In this document: positions 43,013 through 51,531 of the stretch, one piece after another | Numbering within the stretch: position 1 is the first letter of the stretch | Layout: the number at the start of each line of letters is the position of its first letter | Position numbers and translations under genes: made by a program | The notes under the pieces: generated by a model | What the model saw: only the letters and a program-made list of their open reading frames with translations | The model's database searches: none | Told to the model about the DNA's origin: nothing | Assembly: GCA_905197665.1 (NCBI GenBank) | Contig: CAJJZP010000005.1 | Span: 1 to 64,000, forward strand | DNA length: 64,000 nucleotides | Source: an uncultured Collinsella sp. | GTDB taxonomy: Bacteria; Actinomycetota; Coriobacteriia; Coriobacteriales; Coriobacteriaceae | Direction: 5' to 3'

Positions 43013-43447
43013 ATGGATACCAAGCAGCAACTCGTCAATGCCCTCGCAGGCCTGGGCTCAACCATTACCGAAGCTATGGATGTCATCGAAGGCTTTGTCC
43101 CCTGCGGACATCCCGCCCTCACGGTTTCGAACGCACTCGTCGCGCTGGACGCTAACGATGATGTGGCTCTCGCCCAGCAGCTTGAGACCGTCGAGGGCTT
43201 TATCGACCACGTGAGTGAGAACCGCGGCGTGGCCGCCTACCACGGCATCGAGGTCGAACTCGCGGGTCCCAAAGCCGATCTGCTCGCAGCAATCCGCGAG
43301 GTAGGCGCCCTTATGCAGACCGCAGGCGTCAAGAACACCCAGGTCAACGAGTGGGTCTACCGCAGTCTGGCAGCACTCGACAGCTCCGACGAAAAGGCAG
43401 CCGAGCAGCTCGCAGAAAGTCCCGCCATTAAGGCCGAGCTTTTGTAA
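43013..43447 (+). CDS. hypothetical protein (144 aa)
   Basis: An acidic, alanine-rich, helical protein with no signal peptide or membrane segment. I do not recognise its family. GAAAGGA lies eight bases before the ATG. The sequence has an internal CGHPALTVSNALVALDANDD stretch but no paired cysteine motif. It stands alone between tmRNA (divergent) and a PIN-domain pseudogene (convergent). Confidence 0.65.
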   Translation: MDTKQQLVNALAGLGSTITEAMDVIEGFVPCGHPALTVSNALVALDANDDVALAQQLETVEGFIDHVSENRGVAAYHGIEVELAGPKADLLAAIREVGALMQTAGVKNTQVNEWVYRSLAALDSSDEKAAEQLAESPAIKAELL

Positions 43448-43505
43448 ATAGAAGGCGCGGGTCCCTTGGCGCATCGTCGTCCAAGAGGCCCACAAACAGT
43501 TCGCG

Positions 43506-44001
43506 TCAACCGATAGCCGCGCCGCCGCGTTCGGCCAAAGCCAGAATCGGCATCATTTGGCGCGGGGTCTTTGCTGCAAGATCGGCATGTTCGAGCAGCT
43601 TGCGATCGTTGGTCACCAAGTAATCGACCTGCGCGCGCTTGCACGCGGCGAGCACCAAGTTGTCCTCGTAATCGCGATGGAGCGCTAAGTATTTGTCGGC
43701 CAGCCAAAGGTCCGACGCATCTGCACCCACGGCCGTGGCGTTTTCGGTCATGTTCCGAACAAACGCCAACGCCGCATCGCCAATTGCACGGGCAGATGCC
43801 TCGTCGAGCGCTTCCCCACTGGCAAGAACGCTACGCTTCAGCTCGTGTTGGACAACGTACAGCACGTCCTTGGCGATATGCACCGGAAAGAACAGCAATG
43901 CCCCCCGCCTCCGCCGCCTGCCCAATAAACGCACGCGCGGCAAGCGACTCAGCATGGTCGACGCAAAACGAATCAACCCATACGTTGGCATCCAAACGCA
44001 A
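43506..44001 (-). pseudogene. PIN-domain RNase-like gene, frameshifted at a G6 tract
   Basis: The 5' part (LRLDANVWVDSFCVDHAESL, then ARAFIGQAAEAGG) carries the first PIN Asp. The 3' part (FFPVHIAKDVLYVVQHELKR, then DYEDNLVLAACKRAQVDYLVTNDRKLL) carries the later acidic residues. They are in different frames; the switch is at the C6 tract 43901-43906, where one base fewer would restore AGALLFFPVH. PIN proteins are often VapC-type toxin RNases, but no antitoxin gene is beside it. The start is taken as TTG within the preceding terminator T run. It may be a true pseudogene, a phase-variable gene or a sequencing error. Confidence 0.7.
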
Positions 44002-44045
44002 AAGGCCTGCGCCCGGACGACACCGATGCCGTCTGGGCGCAGGCC
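44000..44045 (-). terminator. terminator of P-type ATPase operon
   Basis: A long stem (GGCCTGCGCCC with GGGCGCAGGCC plus inner pairs) is followed on the minus strand by TTTT, 24 bases past the ATPase stop. Confidence 0.85.
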
Positions 44046-44069
44046 AGATAACGTGGGCGAACACGTCTG

Positions 44070-46145
44070 CTAACGCAGGTACGCCTTTGCGTTGTCCAGG
44101 CTGTAGGCGATCGTTGAGCCGTTGTGCAGCAGTGACGACGTCTGCGGAGTGATCATGCCGGTAATACCCAATGCCAACAGCGCCGAGTTGGTGAGCATCA
44201 CCTTGGAATACGAACTCGTCAGACGGTCGATGAGACCCTGACTCATGCGGCGCAGGCGCACGATCGCGGCCAGATCCGTATCGGTCAGGATGATATCGGC
44301 GACTTCCTTGGCGATGTCGCTTCCGCCACCCATGGCCAGGCCCACGTCGGCCAAACCGAGCGCCGGCGAATCGTTGACGCCGTCGCCCACCATGGCAACA
44401 TGGCGCCCCTCGCTCTTAATGCGTTCCACATAGGCGTACTTGTCCTCGGGCAGCAGTTCGGCCTTAAACTCGTCGACACCCGCCTCGCGCGCAATGCGCT
44501 CGGCCGTGCGCTCGGAATCGCCCGTGAGCATAACGACATGCTTGACGCCCAGCGCATGCAGGTCGGCGATGGCCTCACGGACCCCAGGCTTGAGCGGATC
44601 TTCGATGCCGAGCACGCCGACGACCTTTCCATCGACCGCCAGATACAGCGGCGACAGGCCCTGCATCTGGGACTCAATGCGCTCCTTGATGTCGGATTCG
44701 AGCTGTGCGCCCTCGTCCTCAAATACAAAGTGCGCGGAACCGATGATGGCGCGACGTCCTTCAATGGACGAAGCGATGCCGTGCGCCACGATGTACTCGA
44801 CAGCGGCATGGCGCTCGCGGTGCTCGAGCTCGCGCTCGCATGCCGCATTGACCACGGCGCGCGCCACCGGATGCGGGAAATGCTCCTCCAGGCAAGCGGA
44901 AAGGCGCAGGACCTCATCCTCGCTCCAGCCATCGGTGGTGAGTACGCAGGCAAGACGCGGCTGCGCCTCGGTGAGCGTGCCGGTCTTATCAAAGACAATG
45001 GTGTCGGCCTTGGCAAACGACTCAAAGTACTTCGCGCCCTTGACCATGACGCCCATCTTGGCAGCATCGCTCATAGCGGTCATGACGGCAACGGAACCCG
45101 TGAGCTTGAGTGCGCACGAGTAGTCGACCATCAGTGCCGCCGAGGTCTTGATGAGGCTGCGGGTAGTAAGCGCAACTAGGCCCGCGAGCAGGAAGTTCCA
45201 CGGGACGATCTTGTTGGCAAGGTCCTCCATATGCGACTGGCCCTCGGACTTGAGCGAGTCGGCCGTCTGCACGAGCGAGACGATTGAGCGCAGTTTGGTT
45301 CGCGCCGTATTGGCGCGCACGCGCACCAAGATGCCGCCGTCTTCCACGACGGTACCGGCGAACACGTCGTCGCCCACGCTGCGCTCGACGGCCAGCGGCT
45401 CGCCGGTCAGGGTCGCCTGGTTGACCATAGCGCTCCCCTGCTCGACAACACCGTCGATGCAGATGGACATGCCGGTGCGCACGGCGACCAGATCGCCGGG
45501 CTCAAGCTCGGTCGCGGCAACGCTTACCTCGGTGTCGCCGACAACCTTTTGCGCCTTGTCGGGCACATCGAGCAGCGAGTTGATGAGCTCGTTTTCACTC
45601 ATGGCGCGGGTGTAGTCCTCGAGTAGCTCGCCCACGTTGAGCAGGAACATCGTCTGGCCCGCGGTGTCGACATCACGCTTGACGAACGAAATGCCGATGG
45701 CCGAAGCGTCGAGCACGGGAACGGTCAGGCGCGGCTGCGCGAGCTCACGGAGGGCGGCGCGCAAAAAGGTCATGTAACCGGCCACGACAAACACCGCACG
45801 CAGGGGCGTGGGCAAAAACCAGCGACGTGCGTAGTGGGCGCCGACAAGTGTGGCAAGATCCATGACGAGCTTGTGCTTGCGCGGCTCGAGTTGTATCACG
45901 TAGCCCGTCTTTGCGTCGGCAATGGCCTGAGCGTCGAGCGCACCGACGGCGGCCAGCACGGCATCGCGTCGCGGCTCGTCGTACTCCAGCGCCATCTGGC
46001 CAATGCGGCCATACACGCGCACCTTGCGCACGCCGTCGATGTCGCCACCAAGCTTAAGAAGCGCATCGAGATCGCTCTCTGGCACAGGACCCGCCAACTG
46101 GAGGCGGGTCCTGCCGGGGATCTCGCTGATAATCGAGAATCTCAT
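44070..46145 (-). CDS. P1B-type heavy-metal translocating ATPase
   Basis: A 691-residue membrane ATPase that exports or imports a transition metal. An N-terminal HMA-like ferredoxin fold (about residues 1-70) lacks the CxxC metal site. The TGEP actuator loop is TLTGEPLAVE, the phosphorylation site DKTGTLTEAQPRL, the HP locus EEHFPHPVARA, and the hinge MVGDGVNDSPAL. The metal-site helix reads YSCALKLTGSVAVM: a single Cys in SCALKL instead of CPC, so copper is less likely and the ion is uncertain. It follows a DUF6110 gene, a usual partner. Confidence 0.9.
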   Translation of the reverse strand: MRFSIISEIPGRTRLQLAGPVPESDLDALLKLGGDIDGVRKVRVYGRIGQMALEYDEPRRDAVLAAVGALDAQAIADAKTGYVIQLEPRKHKLVMDLATLVGAHYARRWFLPTPLRAVFVVAGYMTFLRAALRELAQPRLTVPVLDASAIGISFVKRDVDTAGQTMFLLNVGELLEDYTRAMSENELINSLLDVPDKAQKVVGDTEVSVAATELEPGDLVAVRTGMSICIDGVVEQGSAMVNQATLTGEPLAVERSVGDDVFAGTVVEDGGILVRVRANTARTKLRSIVSLVQTADSLKSEGQSHMEDLANKIVPWNFLLAGLVALTTRSLIKTSAALMVDYSCALKLTGSVAVMTAMSDAAKMGVMVKGAKYFESFAKADTIVFDKTGTLTEAQPRLACVLTTDGWSEDEVLRLSACLEEHFPHPVARAVVNAACERELEHRERHAAVEYIVAHGIASSIEGRRAIIGSAHFVFEDEGAQLESDIKERIESQMQGLSPLYLAVDGKVVGVLGIEDPLKPGVREAIADLHALGVKHVVMLTGDSERTAERIAREAGVDEFKAELLPEDKYAYVERIKSEGRHVAMVGDGVNDSPALGLADVGLAMGGGSDIAKEVADIILTDTDLAAIVRLRRMSQGLIDRLTSSYSKVMLTNSALLALGITGMITPQTSSLLHNGSTIAYSLDNAKAYLR

Positions 46146-46163
46146 AGTTTGTGCCTGGAAGCG

Positions 46164-46409
46164 CTACTCAGCTGCGTTGTCCGCGGCGGCCTCGCTCTGG
46201 GTGATGTAAGCAGCCTCGGCAACCATGTCGTCGACATTAGCCTTGGCCTGCTCGACCATGTCCTGGTAGCCGTTCTTGATGCGCATACCGCACGCAATAC
46301 CCTGCACGCAGGCATTCTTGACCGGAGCGCTGGTAAGCAGCTTGATGCCGGCCGTGCCAAGCAGAAAACCGCCACCAACAAGCAGGGTGTTAAACGTCGA
46401 CTTCTTCAT
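46164..46409 (-). CDS. DUF6110-like small membrane-associated protein
   Basis: An 81-residue protein with one N-terminal hydrophobic helix (TLLVGGGFLLGTAGIKLLTS), then VKNACVQGIACGMRIKNGYQDMVEQAKANVDD, an amphipathic tail. Small proteins of this kind precede P1B ATPases in many Gram-positive genomes (DUF6110). Two cysteines in ACVQGIAC could bind a metal. The ATG has GGGAGAAG upstream. It is cotranscribed with the ATPase 18 bases later. Confidence 0.7.
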   Translation of the reverse strand: MKKSTFNTLLVGGGFLLGTAGIKLLTSAPVKNACVQGIACGMRIKNGYQDMVEQAKANVDDMVAEAAYITQSEAAADNAAE

Positions 46410-46519
46410 GTTGCTTCTCCCTTTTGCCGCATGGGGCGCGGCATGGTGCCTTAGCACCCGAGTTCATCAGTTAGCTCGAGCACGCTTTTGAAATACCTTA
46501 ATTCTATCTAACTATCTAG

Positions 46520-46535
46520 GTCAGCCATGGCTAAC
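46520..46535. promoter_or_regulatory. palindromic site upstream of DUF6110-ATPase operon
   Basis: The sequence GTCAGCCATGGCTAAC is a near-palindrome 111 bases before the DUF6110 start. A nearly identical site (GTTAGCCATGGCTCAC) lies between the ABC transporter and its AraC regulator, so one regulator may bind both. Confidence 0.5.
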
Positions 46536-46572
46536 CTTTTGAAAATTAACGATGCGGAGTAACCGATTGTCA

Positions 46573-46600
46573 ATGTGACAAAGGGACTGTTCCTTTGCCC
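46573..46600. repeat. hairpin related to REP-like repeats
   Basis: The sequence GACAAAGGGACTGTTCCTTTG forms CAAAGG/CCTTTG. It resembles the REP-like family in its CAAAGGG arm but lacks the CAGG core. It lies just after the stop of the ABC gene and may act as its 3' hairpin. Confidence 0.35.
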
Positions 46601-46604
46601 CTTC

Positions 46605-48361
46605 TTACAGCTGCCAGGCAGCCGCTTCCTTTTGCAGCGTAACCATGCGGGCGAATTCTCCACCTGCCGCCTTGAGCTGCGCCGGAGTGCCCTGCTCGGC
46701 AACCACACCATCCTTGAGTACAACGATCTTATCGGCATTTTCTACCGTGCGCATACGGTGGGCGATCACGATAACTGTCTTTCCTGCGAGCAGGCGGGAG
46801 AGCGCCTGCTGCACCACGGTCTCGTTCTCCACATCCAAACTCGCCGTCGCCTCGTCCAGCAACACAATCGGCGCATCTTTGAGCAGCGCGCGGGCGATGG
46901 AGATGCGCTGGCGCTCGCCGCCGGACAGCTTGGAGCCGTTCTCGCCGATCATGGTGTCATAGCCCTGCGGCATGCGGCTCACAAACTCGTCGCAGTTGGC
47001 GGCACGCGCGGCAGCAAGCACTTCCTCATCGGTGGCATCGCGACGACCAAGACGGATGTTTCCCATCACCGTGTCGTCAAAGAGCAGCACGTCTTGGAAC
47101 ACAATGGCGTAGTCGCGCAGCAGCACCTCGGGGTCCACGCTCGCAACATCCACGCCACCCACGGTGACCGTGCCTTCGGTGGCGTCCCAAAAGCGCGCGG
47201 CCAGGCGGCTCACCGTAGACTTACCGGAACCCGAAGGACCGACCAGCGCCGTAACTTCGCCTTCCTTGGCGGTAAAGCTCACATCGGTAAGAACTTTCTC
47301 GCCGGCGCGGCCGTCCTCGCCCGCACCATAGCCAAATGCCACATGATCGAACACCACATCGTGGCCCACGGGCTCAAATTTCTCGCTGCCCCGCGCCACA
47401 GGCTCTTCCATGATGGAACGCATGCGCTTGGCAGACGACTCGGCGACAAACAGCTCCGACACGAGCATAAGGGCCTGATCAAACGGCGCGTAGATACGGC
47501 TCACCATAAGCAGGAAGGCAAACATCACCAAAAAGTCGACCTGCCCGGAGGCGACCATCGTGGCGCCCGTGACCAGCGTGGTGGCAATGCCCAGACGCAG
47601 AATGGAGAAGGCGGAGTTGACCAGAAGCCCGTTGACGAGCTCGCCCTTGGTGGTCTCGCGCTCCTCGACATCGATCACGGCGTTGAGCCCCTCAAGATAA
47701 TGGGCCTCCTGGTTGGTGGCGCGGATTTCGCGCACGCAGTCGAGCGTCTCCTGGATCGCCTCGGTGACCTTGACCTTCTCGGCGCGCACGCGGTCGAACA
47801 CCGGGGTCATGGGACCGCGTGTTAGATACAGCACGGCAAAGGCCACGGGAATGCTCCAAAACGCCGCGATCGCCAGCTGCCAGCAAAAGAACAGCGACGA
47901 CACGAACACGATGGCACTTGCGATGATGGCGCCCCAGAGTTCTCCCAGCACATGGCTGTAGGCGTGCTCCATGGCCTGGACGTCGCCCATAATGGTCTCG
48001 GTTAAATCGGCCAGATCACGACGGCCAAAAACGACAGCGGCAGCTTGCGCAAGCGCTCGGCGATCTCCATACGCTGCTTGCCGCACTCCTCGTAAAAGAT
48101 GCAGTAGGTGTAGTAATACTGCTGCCAGTTAGAGGCAAAGAGCAACACGAAAAAGACCAGGAGGCCGCCCACAATCGGCAGGGCATCCGGCAGGTCGGCA
48201 CCGGTGGCGAGATGTTCGACAAAACCGGCCATGACCAGGAACAATAAGCCCATGCCGGCCATGGTAATGAGATTGGTGAGCGCGGTCCAGAAAATGCCGC
48301 GTTTTACGCCGGCGACGCCTTTATCGGATAGGAAATACTTCTTTTGGAATGAGGCGAACAT
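46605..48361 (-). pseudogene. ABC transporter (permease plus ATPase), second of pair, frameshifted
   Basis: It would encode about 585 residues. The first 119 residues (MFASFQKKYF to RLRKLPLSF) are in one frame. The rest (GRRDLADLTETIMGDVQAMEH through the ATPase) is in another. Adding one T to the T5 run at 48027-48031 restores PLSFFGRRDLADLT, the usual sequence. The downstream part is complete: Walker A VGPSGSGKST, signature LSGGERQRIS, Walker B IVLLDEATASLD. The ATG abuts the stop of the first ABC gene. A lone frameshift in an otherwise intact gene suggests a recent mutation, slippage or a sequencing error. Confidence 0.85.
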
Positions 48362-50188
48362 TTATGCCTCGCCTCCCTTCGTGACGGCGGCATCCGCGGT
48401 CGCTGCAGTGATTTTCCAGCTCGCGGCCTGTTCGTATTCGGCCCACATCTTGGCGTATAGACCCTTTTGGGACAGCAGCTCGGCATGGGTGCCGGCCTCC
48501 TGCACGCTGCCCTGGTTGAGCACCACGATTTGGTCTGCGCCCACTACAGTCGAGAGTCGGTGCGCGATCATAATGACCGTGCGACCCGCCGCCAGCTTGC
48601 TAAAGGCGCGCTGGATGAGCGCCTCGTTCTCGGGGTCGGCAAACGCAGTGGCCTCATCGAGCACCACGATAGGCGCGTCTTTAAGGATTGCGCGGGCGAG
48701 TGCCACGCGCTGGACCTCGCCGCCCGAAAGGTACGCCCCGCCGGCGCCGAGCATGGTGTCGATGCCCTGCGGGAGCTTGGCCACGATATCGTCGCACTGG
48801 GCCGCGGAGAGGGCCGCGCGCACTTCGTCGTCAGTAGCTGTAGGCTTGGAGGCACGCACGTTATCGGCAAGTGTTTGCCGGAACAGCTGGTTGGTCTGAA
48901 ACACAAAGGCGACCTGGTCCATAAGCTCGTGCGGATCCATGTCGCGAACGTCTACACCGCCTACGAGCACACGACCTGCGGAAACATCCCAAAAACGCGG
49001 GATCAGACTGGCACAGGTTGACTTACCGCCGCCAGAGGGACCCACCAACGCGAGGGTGCTACCTGCAGAAACGCTAAAGCTCACATGGTTGACGGCAGGT
49101 GCCTCGGCACCCTCGTAGGTAAAGCTCACGTCCTCAAATCGCACGTCGCCGCCGGCGGGGTGCTTGGGCTGGGCAGGCACGGAGAGCTGCTTGGAATCCA
49201 TGACGCTTCGAATGCGAGCCAGCGAATCGGCACTCATCTGAGAGGCCTCGCCCACAAACATGAGCTTGGTCATGGCCGTCGGCACCACGGCCGAAAATAT
49301 CGCGTAAAACGTGAAGTTGGCCATAAAATGCGCGAAGTCCGTCTCGCCCGGCGCCAACAGCAACGCCACGGGCAACAGGAATGTCACAAGACCATTGAGC
49401 GCGGTAAGGTTGAGCACCTGCGGGCCTCGGCAGAACGTGCCCGCATAGTTTTGCGCCATGTCGGCGTATTCGGCGATCGCGTCGTGGAACGCCTTAAAGG
49501 AGTAGACCGTCTGCTGGAACACCTTGACCACGGGGATGCCGCGCACGTATTCGGTGCCGGTCTTGTTCATCTTGACCAGCGCGCCCATGTAGGCCTTCAT
49601 AAACTCGGCGCCCTTGCCGCTCATCATGGTGGCCATGGCGCAAAACGAAACGGCCACCGAAATGAGGCATGCCGCGCCCAAGCGCCAATCGAGGGCGAAA
49701 AGCAGCACGAGCAAGCCCACGACCATGGCGGCGGCGCCTGCGATATCGGGCAGCATGTGTGCGAGCAAAGTCTCTGTGGAAGCGGCGCATCCGTCTACGA
49801 TACGGCGCAGCTCACCGGTGGCGTGTGTGTTAAAGTAGCCAAGCGGCAGCTTAAGCAGGTGCTCGCTCGTAGTCTTGCGAATATTGGACGCGCAGCGAAA
49901 CGCAGACAGGTGCGTGCACATGAGCCCCACGAAATAGACCACGATGCTTGCCAGCGCAAACCCCACGGCCCACCAGCCATACGTCGCGATGCCGCAGGCT
50001 TCGCTCCAGTTAGGTGCCACGGCGATCAGATCGCGCGCGACAAGCCAAATGCACACGTACGGGCCAAAGCTCAGCAGCTGCGAGAGCGCCGAGAGGGCCA
50101 TGCCCAAATATGTTAGGAATTTACGGTCGCCGGCATATGCAAGCAGCTCGCCGATACCGCCGCCTTCCTTTTTTGATCCCTTTGCCAT
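48362..50188 (-). CDS. ABC transporter with fused permease and ATPase, first of pair
   Basis: A 608-residue type IV (exporter-fold) half transporter with six membrane segments in residues 1-330 and an ATPase after that. Walker A is LVGPSGGGKST, the signature LSGGEVQRVA, Walker B IVVLDEATAF and the H loop MIAHRLST. Start MAKGSKK has AAAGGA upstream. With the next gene it forms a heterodimer. Pairs of this fold beside an AraC regulator resemble YbtP/YbtQ or IrtA/IrtB siderophore importers, which is the best guess; peptide or drug export is the alternative. Confidence 0.9.
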   Translation of the reverse strand: MAKGSKKEGGGIGELLAYAGDRKFLTYLGMALSALSQLLSFGPYVCIWLVARDLIAVAPNWSEACGIATYGWWAVGFALASIVVYFVGLMCTHLSAFRCASNIRKTTSEHLLKLPLGYFNTHATGELRRIVDGCAASTETLLAHMLPDIAGAAAMVVGLLVLLFALDWRLGAACLISVAVSFCAMATMMSGKGAEFMKAYMGALVKMNKTGTEYVRGIPVVKVFQQTVYSFKAFHDAIAEYADMAQNYAGTFCRGPQVLNLTALNGLVTFLLPVALLLAPGETDFAHFMANFTFYAIFSAVVPTAMTKLMFVGEASQMSADSLARIRSVMDSKQLSVPAQPKHPAGGDVRFEDVSFTYEGAEAPAVNHVSFSVSAGSTLALVGPSGGGKSTCASLIPRFWDVSAGRVLVGGVDVRDMDPHELMDQVAFVFQTNQLFRQTLADNVRASKPTATDDEVRAALSAAQCDDIVAKLPQGIDTMLGAGGAYLSGGEVQRVALARAILKDAPIVVLDEATAFADPENEALIQRAFSKLAAGRTVIMIAHRLSTVVGADQIVVLNQGSVQEAGTHAELLSQKGLYAKMWAEYEQAASWKITAATADAAVTKGGEA

Positions 50189-50242
50189 GAGATTCCTTTC
50201 TAACGGCTTGAGAGTTAACCGTAATGAACTTATCATTGATGT

Positions 50243-50258
50243 GTTAGCCATGGCTCAC
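50243..50258. promoter_or_regulatory. palindromic site between ABC operon and AraC gene
   Basis: The sequence GTTAGCCATGGCTCAC lies 55 bases before the ABC start and 45 before the AraC start. It shares AGCCATGGCT and most flanking bases with the site upstream of the metal ATPase operon. Confidence 0.55.
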
Positions 50259-50302
50259 AATCGAGCCAGGCGTGGACGTTTCTGCAAAGGAAAGGGACGC
50301 TT

Positions 50303-51307
50303 TTGCAAATACGGCGGGCAGCGACCGACATAACCGAGCTCTATGCACCGCAGTTTGAGCAGTTTGGCCTGGAGCTTACCGGCAAGGGCGCCGTCTTTAC
50401 CGGCGAGGTGGCAAACGATCGGGCGCACGGACGCGCATGGATCATGCCCCTCTCCCCTGCCTGCATCGTCATGGAGCATTACATTACCCCGACGCACGAT
50501 ATGTACCTGGCCGAATACACACCCGAACCGTACGCGTGCGTGAGCGAGGTCAGCGCGCCCACGCTCATATGCATGCCCGAAGCCGGCATAACGCCTGCGA
50601 ACCTTAAACCCCTGCATGGACCGTGGCCGAACAGCGCGGTGTGCAGCTTTATCCAAGATAGCTGCGGCGAGGAGCTAAGTCCGCTGTTTGCAGGGCAGCT
50701 TTATCACTCGCGCTCGGTGCTCTTTTTGCCCGGGTATTTTGACGAGCTGGAGCATCGGTATCCCACTGAGTTCGTAGGAGTCTTTGAAGCGTTTGCCGAG
50801 TCGTGGCACGAGGAGGCGACGTCTGCCATCTGCCACACGCTGCGCCGGATTAACGAGGACCGCGCCCGCACCGTAGGCGGACACGTCTATATGCAAGGCA
50901 TCGTGGAGACCATGGTCGCGGAGCTCGCCTGTTCGCGCGCGGCCCACAAGCAGGCGCGGCGGGCGGCAGACACACGCGCCAGCATAACCATTGCCGAAGA
51001 AGCAACGGCAATGATTGAGCGCGCGCTCGACAAAGGCAGACGTGTGGGTATCAACGAGGTAGCCGAGAGGCTCTACACAAGCCGCTCCAAGCTATGCGCC
51101 ACCTTTAAGGCCCAAACCGGCGAGTCCCTGGGTGCCTACATTCGCAGACGCCGTATGGAGCGAGCACAGGACCTTTTGGCCGATAGCTCGCTCACGATAG
51201 CGCAGGTCGCAGAGCGTCTAGGCTACCCTCAGCAGGCCGCCTTCGCCCAAGCCTTCAAGCAACACACCGGCACCACCCCCACCGCTTGGCGCTCCCAACA
51301 TATATAA
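50303..51307 (+). CDS. AraC-family transcriptional regulator
   Basis: A 334-residue regulator with a poorly conserved N-terminal sensing domain and a C-terminal AraC double helix-turn-helix (about residues 235-330). The motifs are INEVAERLYTSRSKLCATFK, then GESLGAYIRRRRMERAQDLL and IAQVAERLGYPQQAAFAQAFK. The start is TTG behind a purine-rich AAAGGAAAGGGA; no in-frame ATG lies nearby. It is divergent from the ABC pair, as in YbtA-controlled metallophore loci, and probably regulates it. A hairpin follows the stop. Confidence 0.9.
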   Translation: MQIRRAATDITELYAPQFEQFGLELTGKGAVFTGEVANDRAHGRAWIMPLSPACIVMEHYITPTHDMYLAEYTPEPYACVSEVSAPTLICMPEAGITPANLKPLHGPWPNSAVCSFIQDSCGEELSPLFAGQLYHSRSVLFLPGYFDELEHRYPTEFVGVFEAFAESWHEEATSAICHTLRRINEDRARTVGGHVYMQGIVETMVAELACSRAAHKQARRAADTRASITIAEEATAMIERALDKGRRVGINEVAERLYTSRSKLCATFKAQTGESLGAYIRRRRMERAQDLLADSSLTIAQVAERLGYPQQAAFAQAFKQHTGTTPTAWRSQHI

Positions 51308-51308
51308 A

Positions 51309-51337
51309 GAATGAAGGCGCCAACGGCGCCCTCATTC
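51309..51337 (+). terminator. hairpin after AraC gene
   Basis: The stem GAATGAAGGCGCC pairs with GGCGCCCTCATTC with one A.C mismatch and a three-base loop, directly behind the stop codon. The T run is missing, so termination strength is uncertain. Confidence 0.55.
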
Positions 51338-51388
51338 ACCAAATTCAATCCAGCCCACCTGACCCGAACGGCCGAGTCGTCTGATCGT

Positions 51389-51519
51389 GGAAGCCCCGAG
51401 TCGCCGGGGTGTTTGCTCCAAATGAGTTCCGCATGCAAAGAAGGCCACTAAATGTGGCCTTCGTCTTGCATAGGACTGTTTGAAATTTGGAGGAAATACC
51501 CCGGCGACTCGGGGCTTCC
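51389..51519 (+). ncRNA. structured intergenic element B (long closing stem plus inner hairpin)
   Basis: A 131-base element closed by a perfect 22-bp inverted repeat (51389-51410 with 51498-51519), followed inwards by a 6x6 internal loop and a 7-bp stem (TCCAAAT/ATTTGGA). TGAGTTCCGCA (51423-51433), a 38-base hairpin segment (AAGGCCAC/GTGGCCTT, loop TAAAT) and AGGACTGT (51472-51479) fill the centre. Motifs and spacing equal those of element A; the stems differ in sequence but are still paired. It ends 13 bases before the gatB stop. Confidence 0.65.
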
Positions 51520-51531
51520 CCGGCCTCGCAG

